Made by a program: the position numbers and the translations under genes. Shown here in pieces: positions 7,235 through 14,641 of a stretch of 29,305 nt of DNA. The notes below the pieces were generated by a model. The model ran no database searches, was not told where the DNA came from, and worked only from the letters and a program-made list of their open reading frames with translations. Every line of letters starts with the position of its first letter. Positions within the stretch are counted from its first letter, which is position 1. Origin of the DNA: a bacterium (lineage in GTDB: Bacteria > SM23-31 > JAUVVT01); NCBI GenBank assembly GCA_030616165.1, contig JAUWXV010000017.1, forward strand, positions 1 to 29,305, read 5' to 3'.

Positions 7235-8043
7235 GCCCAATTATCAATGCTTTTGCTCAAGGCATAAAAAAATCGGGGGTCAAACCCGCTGAGGTCTGTG
7301 TCCCCTCAGATATTCCATTTGAACCGAATGTTGTAAAACAATTGGGAGTCGATTATTTCCATACAATTCGGGGCAGGGCTATTGTATTTGGCACTGGGCT
7401 CAAACTGGCTAATCCTGCTTTAAAAGTAGTTCCGGTTGTAGGTGACTTGATGACTCTGGGTGGAAATCATTTTGTGCATGCTAGCAGAAGGAATATGGAA
7501 CTCTTGGTTATATGTGTGAATAGTTTTATCTACAAAAAAATTGGAGGTAAATCTGTTCCTTCGACATCACCTGTATTTTCACTATACTCAACATTTGAGG
7601 AACCGTTTAATATTCCACATCTTGGTAACTCATGTGGTGCAATATATACAGCACGGTGGACAGCCTTGCATACTGATGAACTTGTCAATTCTATCGCCGA
7701 AGCTTTAAATAAACGAGGTTTATCTGTGATTGAGATTTTGGCACCAGGTCCTGATTACTATACTGGAATTAATAATATAGATTCTAACTTGGTGAAGTTC
7801 TACCATAAAAATTCAGAGATAAAAAACAATGAAGATCCAAGGAATGTAGGCATTATGCCTGATGAGAATATTGTAGTGGGTAAATTTACGGATAAGGAGA
7901 GACCAACATTTATTGACGTCTATAATGCTCAATTGAGTAAAGTAATTGGTGATAAATTTACACCGTATGGACCTGTGCCGACATCCCGGACCGGTGCCGG
8001 TCTCGGGACAGGAAAGAATGAGTCAGGAGGCAAAGATGGCTGA
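7231..8043 (+). CDS. Degenerate beta-like subunit of 2-oxoacid:ferredoxin oxidoreductase, copy 2 (predicted inactive)
   Basis: This 270-residue paralogue of the beta subunit at 5141-5962 keeps the fold signature (FHT.RGRAI, GGNHF.HA.RRN, NIPHLGNSCGA.Y.ARWT, YYTGIN, GKFTDKERPT). It lacks the N-terminal WCPGCG. The GIGC segment is replaced by VPSDIP. The TPP motif is reduced from GDGD to a single GD (71-72), the downstream NN is N97-S98, and the fourth cluster cysteine is Gly173. All four cluster ligands and the TPP motif are thus missing, yet the gene is full length and open. A structural or regulatory role is more likely than decay. It has an extra Gly/Ser-rich C-terminal tail overlapping the next gene by 8 bases. 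GGAGG lies 16 bases before ATG 7231. Confidence 0.88.
   Translation: MSPIINAFAQGIKKSGVKPAEVCVPSDIPFEPNVVKQLGVDYFHTIRGRAIVFGTGLKLANPALKVVPVVGDLMTLGGNHFVHASRRNMELLVICVNSFIYKKIGGKSVPSTSPVFSLYSTFEEPFNIPHLGNSCGAIYTARWTALHTDELVNSIAEALNKRGLSVIEILAPGPDYYTGINNIDSNLVKFYHKNSEIKNNEDPRNVGIMPDENIVVGKFTDKERPTFIDVYNAQLSKVIGDKFTPYGPVPTSRTGAGLGTGKNESGGKDG
7984..8008 (+). other. GC-rich stem-loop just before the gamma-subunit gene
   Basis: TCCCG-GACCGG (7984-7994) pairs with CCGGTC-t-CGGGA (7997-8008), with one bulged T. It lies in the 3' end of the inactive beta gene, about 16 bases upstream of the AGGAGG site for the next gene. It is far more GC-rich than its surroundings and encodes the unusual PVPTSRTGAGLG tail. 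It could adjust translation or mRNA stability of the gamma subunit, or be an inserted repeat core. Confidence 0.5.
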
Positions 8044-8581
8044 AATCAGGTTTGCAGGTTATGGAGGTCAGGGCATCATAAAGTCGGGTATAATTGCTGG
8101 AAAGGCTGCCTCTATCTATGACAATAAGTTTTCTACTATGAGTCAATCCTTTGGTCCAGAAGCACGAGGTGGTGCTTGCAGCTCCCAATTAGTTGTGTCG
8201 GAAAGCAAAGTGCTGTATCCCTATGTTACCAAATCAGATGTCCTCGTTGCTATGTCCCAGGAAGGTTATAATAAATTCGAATCCGAATTAAGTGAAGAAG
8301 GAATACTCTTGATTGATGAAGACCTGGTAAAACATAAACCACCTCGTGGCAAAATCAAGATTTACTCTATCCCTACAACACGGTTTGCTGAACAGCTCGG
8401 GAGAAAAATTGTTTCAAATGTCGTAATGCTTGGATTCTTCACTGCGGTTACCAATATTGTAAGCTATGAGGCTATGAAAAAAGCACTTCCTGGATCTGTT
8501 CCTGAAAAGGCGTTAGATTTGAATATGAAGGCATTTGAAAAGGGGTATGAATATGGCAAGCAAAAAGTCAAAATCAAGTAA
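8036..8581 (+). CDS. korC: 2-oxoacid:ferredoxin oxidoreductase gamma subunit
   Basis: This 181-residue gamma subunit begins MAEIRFAGYGGQGI, the family's usual N-terminus. It contains SFGPEARGGACSS, the conserved loop that contacts the alpha/beta core (domain III of one-chain PFOR). Start ATG 8036 is chosen because AGGAGG (8025-8030) lies five bases before it and because it matches the family start; the frame is open further upstream but without similarity. One gamma gene serves both alpha/beta pairs. It overlaps the preceding gene by 8 bases and the following one by 29 bases, so translation is probably coupled. Confidence 0.92.
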   Translation: MAEIRFAGYGGQGIIKSGIIAGKAASIYDNKFSTMSQSFGPEARGGACSSQLVVSESKVLYPYVTKSDVLVAMSQEGYNKFESELSEEGILLIDEDLVKHKPPRGKIKIYSIPTTRFAEQLGRKIVSNVVMLGFFTAVTNIVSYEAMKKALPGSVPEKALDLNMKAFEKGYEYGKQKVKIK

Positions 8582-10508
8582 GACGACCGGTTCAGATAGT
8601 AGTATTCAGGATTTTTTAAATGAGAAAGGTGTCACAATACAATTTCCAGAAATCTGTGATAGTTTTCCTATACAAGAAATAACAATGTCATCATGCCGGG
8701 TTGCATGCCCGGCTGGTGTGAACATAAAAGCCTATCTCGGTGCAATCACGCGGGGTGATTTTCAAAGAGCCCTCGAGATTGTTAAAGAGACTAATCCCTT
8801 GCCTGGTATATGCGGAAGAGTATGTACACACCCTTGCGAATCTGAATGCCGTAGAGGTGAGTTCGAAGATCCACTCGCAATATGTGCACTTAAACGATTC
8901 ATTGCTGATTACGAACTCAAAAACGGCTCAAAAAATATCGAACCCTGTAAAAGAACAAAGAAAGAAAATGTTGCAATAGTAGGTTCAGGTCCAGCAGGTC
9001 TTACCTCAGCTAATGATCTTGTAAGAATGGGATATGGCGTGACTATTTTTGAGGAACTGCCTGTTGCTGGTGGAATGTTGATTACAGGCATTCCTCCCTA
9101 TAGGTTACCGAGAGATATAATTCAGGCTGAGATTGACAATATAGTAAAACTTGGTGTTGAACTGAAGACGAATACAAAAGTCGACAATATCGACGATTTG
9201 TTCAAACAGGGCTATAAAGCGGTGTTTCTTGCAATTGGTGCGCATGAGGGGCTTAAGTTAAAGGTACCTGGTGAAGACGAGTATGAGGGTATTGTTGACT
9301 GTATCAAGTTCCTCAGGAAAGTAAATCGCGGTGAGAGGGATAAACCCGGTGAAAGAATCATTGTCATAGGCGGTGGAAATTCGGCGATTGATTCAGCAAG
9401 GAGTGCACTGAGGTTAGGATGCAGTGAGGTTTATATTGTATACAGAAGGTCGCGAAAAGAAATGCCCGCGAATGAGGATGAGATAAAAGAAGCAGAGGCT
9501 GAGGGTGTGAAGATTAATTATCTTGCTGCGCCTGTCAGGATCATAGGGAAAGATGATAAGGTTACTGGCATGGAGTGCACAAAAATGAAGCTTGGTGAAC
9601 CTGATCAGTCTGGCAGAAGAAGACCAATCCCAATACCTAGTTCAGAATTTGTAGTTGAGGCAGACACCATTTTGTCTGCAATTAGTCAGAAACCATATAT
9701 TTCTTGCTTCAAAGATTGTGGGATTAAAATCACAAAATGGGATACATTTGAGGTTAATGAAAAGACTCTGATGACATCAAAGCCAGGTGTTTTTGCAGGT
9801 GGTGATGCAGTCACTGGTCCAAGCACCGTGATCGATGCAATCGCAGCAGGACATCGTGCCGCGCATGCAATTGATCGATACATATGCGGTAAGCCACTCG
9901 AAAAGGAAAAGTCACCGGAAATAGTTCAGAGAGAGTTAACTCCTGATACGTTTTCTCCAGAGCGAGCAACACGTCTTAAGGCAAAAAAAATACCAATTGA
10001 GAAACGAGAAGACTCATTTGCTGAAGTCGAATTGACGTTAAATGAAGATGAGGCTGTGCGTGAAGCAAAAAGGTGTCTGCGGTGCGGTCCCTGCGTTGAA
10101 TGTATCCACTGTATTAAGGAATGTGAAAAAAGAATGTTTGGTATCTCAACCGACAAAGGAAAAGAATTATTGATGGTGCACGGACTTCCAAAAAATATAA
10201 AGTTAACAGAAGAAGTAAGTGCCATGCTTAATGTAAAAGGCAAAGTTGCTGCAGAAGTAAGGATAGAACCAATTGTATCTGAGGTGTCCGAAGAGATGTG
10301 CCGCGGTTGTGGTCAATGCGAAAGTGTATGCAACTATTCTGCGATTAAAGTTGAGGAAAAAGAGGATGGTTTGAGAATTGCTCATGTTGATGCAGCCATC
10401 TGTAAGGGATGTGGAACTTGCGCTTCAGTGTGTCCAACCGGTGCATCTCACTTAAGCCTTTTCAAGAGCAAAGATATTGAAAAAGAACTGGAGGGCTTTT
10501 TTGGCTAA
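8553..10508 (+). CDS. GltD-like FAD/NAD(P) oxidoreductase with C-terminal ferredoxin domains
   Basis: This 651-residue flavoprotein resembles the glutamate synthase small subunit and NfnB. It has an N-terminal cysteine-rich cluster domain (C48, C52, C87, C91, C95, C99). The FAD-binding GSGPAG is at 144-149, an NAD(P)-binding GGGNSAID at 273-280, and the second FAD motif GVFAGGD at 412-418. The tail has CLRCGPCVECIHCIKEC (508-524) and two ferredoxin motifs, CRGCGQCESVC (583-593) and CKGCGTCASVCP (617-628). It probably exchanges electrons between NAD(P)H and the ferredoxin-type clusters of the neighbouring oxidoreductase/Hdr proteins. ATG 8553 is preferred over TTG 8535 because AGGGG lies at 8541-8545. 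In context it is an electron-input or output module, not glutamate synthase, since no large subunit is present. Confidence 0.9.
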   Translation: MASKKSKSSKTTGSDSSIQDFLNEKGVTIQFPEICDSFPIQEITMSSCRVACPAGVNIKAYLGAITRGDFQRALEIVKETNPLPGICGRVCTHPCESECRRGEFEDPLAICALKRFIADYELKNGSKNIEPCKRTKKENVAIVGSGPAGLTSANDLVRMGYGVTIFEELPVAGGMLITGIPPYRLPRDIIQAEIDNIVKLGVELKTNTKVDNIDDLFKQGYKAVFLAIGAHEGLKLKVPGEDEYEGIVDCIKFLRKVNRGERDKPGERIIVIGGGNSAIDSARSALRLGCSEVYIVYRRSRKEMPANEDEIKEAEAEGVKINYLAAPVRIIGKDDKVTGMECTKMKLGEPDQSGRRRPIPIPSSEFVVEADTILSAISQKPYISCFKDCGIKITKWDTFEVNEKTLMTSKPGVFAGGDAVTGPSTVIDAIAAGHRAAHAIDRYICGKPLEKEKSPEIVQRELTPDTFSPERATRLKAKKIPIEKREDSFAEVELTLNEDEAVREAKRCLRCGPCVECIHCIKECEKRMFGISTDKGKELLMVHGLPKNIKLTEEVSAMLNVKGKVAAEVRIEPIVSEVSEEMCRGCGQCESVCNYSAIKVEEKEDGLRIAHVDAAICKGCGTCASVCPTGASHLSLFKSKDIEKELEGFFG

Positions 10509-10944
10509 AAACTTTATTCCAAAAATTGTTGCTTTTTGCTGCAACTGGAGTACCGCTCCTGTTGTTAATAAAGCAGTAGAATCAGATGCTCAATTTCCGC
10601 CAAATATAAAAATTGTGAAGTTGATGTGCGGTGGAATGGTCACTCTGGCTTTTATTCTGAAGGCATTTGAGTTAGGTGCAGATGGTGTTTTTGTGGCGAC
10701 GTGTCGTGTTGAGGACTGCCACTACGTCACTGGTGCGCGCAGGGCAGTTGATGTCTGCGACAATACTAAGAAACTTATAGATATGCTCGGGTTTGAGCCA
10801 GGTAGGTTTAAACTGGGAAGGTTTTCTTCACTTGAACATAAAGTATTTGAAAAGGCGATAAACGAATTCATTGGTGTAATTAAAAAAATGGGACCTTCTC
10901 CAATCAAAGTGCAGCGCAGAACTACTGCAAGCACAAGTAGGTAA
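10501..10944 (+). CDS. mvhD: MvhD-like [2Fe-2S] electron-transfer protein
   Basis: This 147-residue protein is homologous to MvhD, the small [2Fe-2S] protein that links an electron donor to HdrA. Matching segments are AFCCNW, PPNIKIVKLMCGG, ELGADGVFV and the ATCRVEDCHYVTG cysteine pair. The usual CNWCS motif is CNWST here, so one commonly conserved cysteine is serine (residue 17), with an extra cysteine at 13. A second, canonical MvhD domain is fused to HdrA downstream. TTG 10501 is taken as the start because GGAGGG at 10490-10495 precedes it at good spacing. It overlaps the GltD-like stop by 8 bases. Confidence 0.85.
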   Translation: MAKNFIPKIVAFCCNWSTAPVVNKAVESDAQFPPNIKIVKLMCGGMVTLAFILKAFELGADGVFVATCRVEDCHYVTGARRAVDVCDNTKKLIDMLGFEPGRFKLGRFSSLEHKVFEKAINEFIGVIKKMGPSPIKVQRRTTASTSR

Positions 10945-10946
10945 TC

Positions 10947-12086
10947 ATGATTAGTTTAAAGTCAGCAATAAAGAATTCAAAGGCATATCTGTGCCTTGAA
11001 TGTGGTAAGTGTACCAGTGTCTGTCCGGTTTCAAAATTTAATAAAGGATTTTCACCTCGGGTATTAGTTAACAGAACGTTGCGCTATTCAGAGAATGATA
11101 TCTTGACCAACAAAAATATCTGGGCGTGTCTTACCTGTGCCATGTGTGATCTTCGTTGTCCTGCTGATATAGCATACATTGATTTGACGCAGGCAACACG
11201 TCTTGAGGCGCAAAAACTGGGTGAAGAGGCAATTTGTTCGCACGGTGGTGCGGCACAAGCTATGATGCGCATTATGACTGCAACGAACCTTCAGCAGAAA
11301 CGGATGGACTGGGTCGATAATGATTTGAAAGTAGCAGAGAAAGGTGAGGTTCTATATTTTGTTGGTTGTCTGCCGCATTTTGATATTTTGTTTAGTGATA
11401 AAGGTGTTCACACTATACGGAATGCGAAGTCAAGTGTGAAGATTCTCAATTATCTTGGCATTACACCGGCAGTCATGCCGCAGGAGCGCTGTTGTGGGCA
11501 TGACCTGCTCTGGAGTGGTGATATGGAAAACTTTAAAAAATTGGCAGAGTACAATATTAATGAAATCAAAAAGACCGGAGCAAAAAAGGTCGTATTCTCG
11601 TGTCCAGAAGGCTACAGGACATTTAAGATTGATTATCCAAAATATTTTGATGTGGACTTTGAGGTGCAGCACATTACAGAGTTGCTGAGGGATGCCATAA
11701 ATGAGGGGAAATTAAAGTTCAGGGAAATTGACAAGGTGATAACGTTTCAGGACCCATGCAGATTAGGTAGGCACCTTGGTATATACGATGCACCGAGAAA
11801 GGTCTTGTCATCGATACAAAAGTTAAAACTTACTGAGATGCAAAGAAGTAAAAAACGTGCGGTTTGTTGTGGAGTGAGTGCATGGATGAACTGTTCATTC
11901 TACTCTAAGAGAATCCAGATGCTGAGGTTGAAAGAGGCAAAGGAAACTGGCGCTGAACTATTTGTGTTATCATGTCCAAAGTGTGAAATCCATTTTAATT
12001 GTGCCATGAAAGAAGAAGAGGCAAGAGATGATATCAAAATTCCAACTGAACAATTGGTCACATTTGTTGCAGATGCACTCACGTGA
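10947..12086 (+). CDS. Fused HdrC-HdrB (HdrD-like) iron-sulfur protein with two CCG domains
   Basis: This 379-residue protein joins two functions. Residues 1-90 form an HdrC-type ferredoxin domain with CLECGKCTSVCP (C16-C26) and CLTCAMCDLRCP (C61-C71). Residues 130-379 hold two cysteine-rich CCG domains. The first has C141, C182-C183 and C219. The second has C271, C307-C308, C343 and C346, a complete CXnCCGXnCPKC motif. In heterodisulfide reductases such motifs bind the noncubane [4Fe-4S] clusters that split disulfides. The real substrate in bacteria is usually unknown and may be a thiol/disulfide or a quinone-like carrier. No membrane segment or heme-b partner is seen, so it is likely soluble and bound to HdrA, encoded next. 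Confidence 0.9.
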   Translation: MISLKSAIKNSKAYLCLECGKCTSVCPVSKFNKGFSPRVLVNRTLRYSENDILTNKNIWACLTCAMCDLRCPADIAYIDLTQATRLEAQKLGEEAICSHGGAAQAMMRIMTATNLQQKRMDWVDNDLKVAEKGEVLYFVGCLPHFDILFSDKGVHTIRNAKSSVKILNYLGITPAVMPQERCCGHDLLWSGDMENFKKLAEYNINEIKKTGAKKVVFSCPEGYRTFKIDYPKYFDVDFEVQHITELLRDAINEGKLKFREIDKVITFQDPCRLGRHLGIYDAPRKVLSSIQKLKLTEMQRSKKRAVCCGVSAWMNCSFYSKRIQMLRLKEAKETGAELFVLSCPKCEIHFNCAMKEEEARDDIKIPTEQLVTFVADALT

Positions 12087-12150
12087 TTGTTATGTTAGAG
12101 AAGAATGTTGTTGAAGAATTATAATATTTAGTCAAAAAAAGGAGTCTTTA

Positions 12151-12189
12151 ATGAATATACTGATAGCAATTACAAAGGGGGGTGATTAG
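12151..12189 (+). CDS. Possible 12-codon leader ORF directly abutting hdrA
   Basis: ATG 12151 has a good site (AAAGGAG, about six bases before it) and reads MNILIAITKGGD, then TAG whose last base is immediately followed by the hdrA ATG. hdrA has its own GGGGGGTGA site inside this small ORF. It may be a leader peptide coupling translation to the selenoprotein, or chance. No homology can be claimed. Confidence 0.25.
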   Translation: MNILIAITKGGD

Positions 12190-14613
12190 ATGCCGCAGGA
12201 TGATTTAAGGATAGGTGTTTTTGTTTGCGATTGCGGAACAAATATAGCCGGTTCAGTCGATACAGATGCACTCGTAGAGGAAGCCAGGAAAATGGACAAT
12301 GTTGTCTGTTCCATAAAGAATCGCTATACGTGTGCTGAACCTGGACAGCAGGAAATAAAAAAAGCAATAAAGGAGCACAAGCTTAATAGAGTTGTGGTTG
12401 CTTCTTGTTCGCCGAGGATGCATGAACCAACATTTCGTGGATGTGTTTCTGAAGCCGGTTTGAATCCTTATCTTGTTGATATGGCAAATATCCGTGAGCA
12501 GTGTTCCTGGGTACATATGGGTGACCGTGAGGCAGCTACTAAAAAGGCAGGGGATACTATCAAGGCATATGTTGCACGAGCACGATACCTTGAACCTCAG
12601 GAAGAAAAGGAGATTGCGGTAAAACAATCAGCACTTATTATAGGTGGTGGTGTAGCAGGAATACAGGCAGCGCTCGACTTGGCTGATGCAGGCTATAAAG
12701 TGACATTGGTTGAAAAAGAACCATCGCTGGGTGGATTAATGGCGCAACTTGATAAGACCTATCCAACAATGGATTGTTCGATATGAATTCTCGCACCGAA
12801 GATGATGGATGTCGGTCGACATCCAAACATAAACCTGTTAACATACAGCGAAGTAGAATCAATATCCGGCTATATTGGAAATTTTCACGTTAAGGTACGT
12901 AAGAAGGCAAGGTATGTATATGAAAACGAATGCACTGCTTGCGGCGACTGCACCAAAGTCTGTCCTGTGATTGTGCCTGACGAGTTCCAACAAGGATTCT
13001 CATCGCGTAAGGCTATTTATATTGCATTTCCTCAAGCAGTACCATCTTCATATCTAATCAATATGGACAACTGTCTTGGAACAAATCCAATTGCCTGCGG
13101 TAAATGTGCAGAAAAATGTGAAAAGAAATGTATTGACTATGACATGAAGGATGAGAGCGTTAAGTTCGATGTCGGTGTGGTCATAGTTGCAACCGGAATG
13201 GATGTTTTTGACCCCACACCGTTAGATGAATACGGTTATACAAAATATGAAAATGTAATAACAAGCATGGAGTTTGAACGTCTCATCTCTGCAGGAGGAC
13301 CTTCGGACGGTCACTTCATACGACTAACTGATAGTAAAAGACCCGAGACTGTTGGTTTTATACAATGTGTTGGTAGCAGGTCAGAGAAATATGGTAATCC
13401 ATATTGTAGCAATATCTGTTGTATGAACACGATCAAAGACACGCTCCTGCTTAAAGACCACTATCCTGATATTGAAGCAAAGGTATTCTACATTGACATC
13501 AGGGCATTTGGAAAGGGATTTGAAGATCTGTTCAGGCGCAGTAAAGAGGCTGGCATAACATATATCAGAGGTATTCCGGGTGAGATTTTTGAGGATCCCA
13601 AGACACGCAACTTAAAGGTGATGGTTGAGGACACAACTGCGAATAAGATTGAAGAACATGAATTTGATATGTTCGTGCTCTCTGTGGGTGTAACACCAAG
13701 ATTTGACATGCCGGAAGTCCAGCAGCTTCTCACACTCTCGAAAACTTCCGATGGTTTCTTTATGGAGGCTCATCCGAAACTGAAACCGGTTGATGCTCCA
13801 ACTTCTGGAGTATTCTTTGCCGGCTGTGCTGAAGCACCAAAGGATGTAAAGGATTCAGTGACACAGGCAAGTGCTGCAGCAGCACGTGCTGAAACAGTGC
13901 TCTCAGCAGGCAAGGTTAAACTCGAAGCAATCACGTCAACAATTAATACTGACTTATGCCGTTTCTGTGCAGTCTGTGCTAAGGGATGTCCGTTCAATGC
14001 AATCTCTGTTAATCCAAAGAAGAAGACAATTTCCTATGTTGAGGCATTGTGTAAGGGATGCGGAACTTGTAGTGCTGATTGTCAGTTTAATGCAATAACA
14101 ATGAAACATTTCACTGATGAACAAATCATAGCACAGATTGATGCTTATCTCGAAGAAGACCCATATAGTAAGGTTATTCTATTTACCTGTAATTGGTGTT
14201 CTTATGCTGGTGCTGATACATGCGGACTCGCACGATTGCAATATCCTCCAAATCAACGTTTGATTAGAACAATGTGTAGTGGTCGGGTTGATGAAAAATT
14301 CGTACTGCATGCGTTTAAGAATGGTGCGCCAATGGTAGTTGTATCAGGATGCCACTATGCTGACTGCCACTATATCGATGCAAATCGACAGACACAGAAG
14401 AGAGTTGAGAAACTTTGGGATAAATTTGAGAGACTGGGAATTCGACCGGAGCGGCTATTGCTTGAGTGGATCAGTGCAGCTGAAGGTCAAAGGTTTGCCA
14501 AAATCATGCGGGATAATGAAGAATTAAGAAAGAAAGTAACAAAAAAAGAGATTGAACACACCATTAAAGTATTAACTGAAGAAGAGGAGAAAAAAAAAGC
14601 AAAGAAAAAGTAA
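12190..14613 (+). CDS. hdrA: HdrA-MvhD fusion, selenocysteine-containing (UGA at 12784-12786)
   Basis: This 807-residue flavin and iron-sulfur protein is read through an in-frame TGA as selenocysteine 199. It has an N-terminal HdrA domain (cysteines near 13-15, 48 and 73), the FAD site IIGGGVAGIQAA (150-161), and the Sec segment DCSI-U-ILAPKM, where cysteine homologues have CSxCIL. A central ferredoxin region (CTACGDCTKVC near 251) and two C-terminal [4Fe-4S] motifs (CRFCAVCAKGCP near 590, CKGCGTCSADC near 621) follow. The last part is a canonical MvhD domain (CNWCSYAGAD near 666 and GCHYADCHY). HdrA is the flavin-based electron-bifurcating subunit of heterodisulfide reductase complexes. The sequence on both sides of the UGA is collinear HdrA in one frame, and a SECIS-like hairpin follows. 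If the UGA were a stop, a 198-residue fragment without clusters would result. Confidence 0.93.
12806..12825 (+). promoter_or_regulatory. Bacterial SECIS-like hairpin for HdrA selenocysteine
   Basis: TGGATGTC (12806-12813) and GACATCCA (12818-12825) form a perfect 8-bp stem with loop GGTC (12814-12817). The GGU in the apical loop starts 27 bases after the UGA, within the spacing known for bacterial SECIS elements. It resembles the loop of the formate dehydrogenase SECIS. This would recruit SelB with Sec-tRNA to 12784-12786. Confidence 0.85.
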
Positions 14614-14641
14614 TTTGAATAACCATAGTGAGGAGGTCTTT

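Noticed and set aside
8553-10508. GltD-like protein as part of glutamate synthase
   Set aside because: No large glutamate synthase subunit is present, and the C-terminal ferredoxin motifs plus Kor/Hdr neighbours indicate a different electron-transfer role.
12120-12125. TATAAT as an internal promoter before hdrA
   Set aside because: No reasonable -35 box at 16-18 bases upstream; in such AT-rich DNA a lone TATAAT is expected by chance.
12784-12786. TGA as a true stop splitting hdrA into two genes
   Set aside because: Sequence on both sides is collinear HdrA in one frame, the second half lacks a ribosome site at its first ATG (12802), and a GGU-loop hairpin follows at SECIS distance.
13488-13997. 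Minus-strand open frames inside hdrA
   Set aside because: They are shadows of the conserved cluster and flavin segments of the plus-strand gene, with no own start signals.
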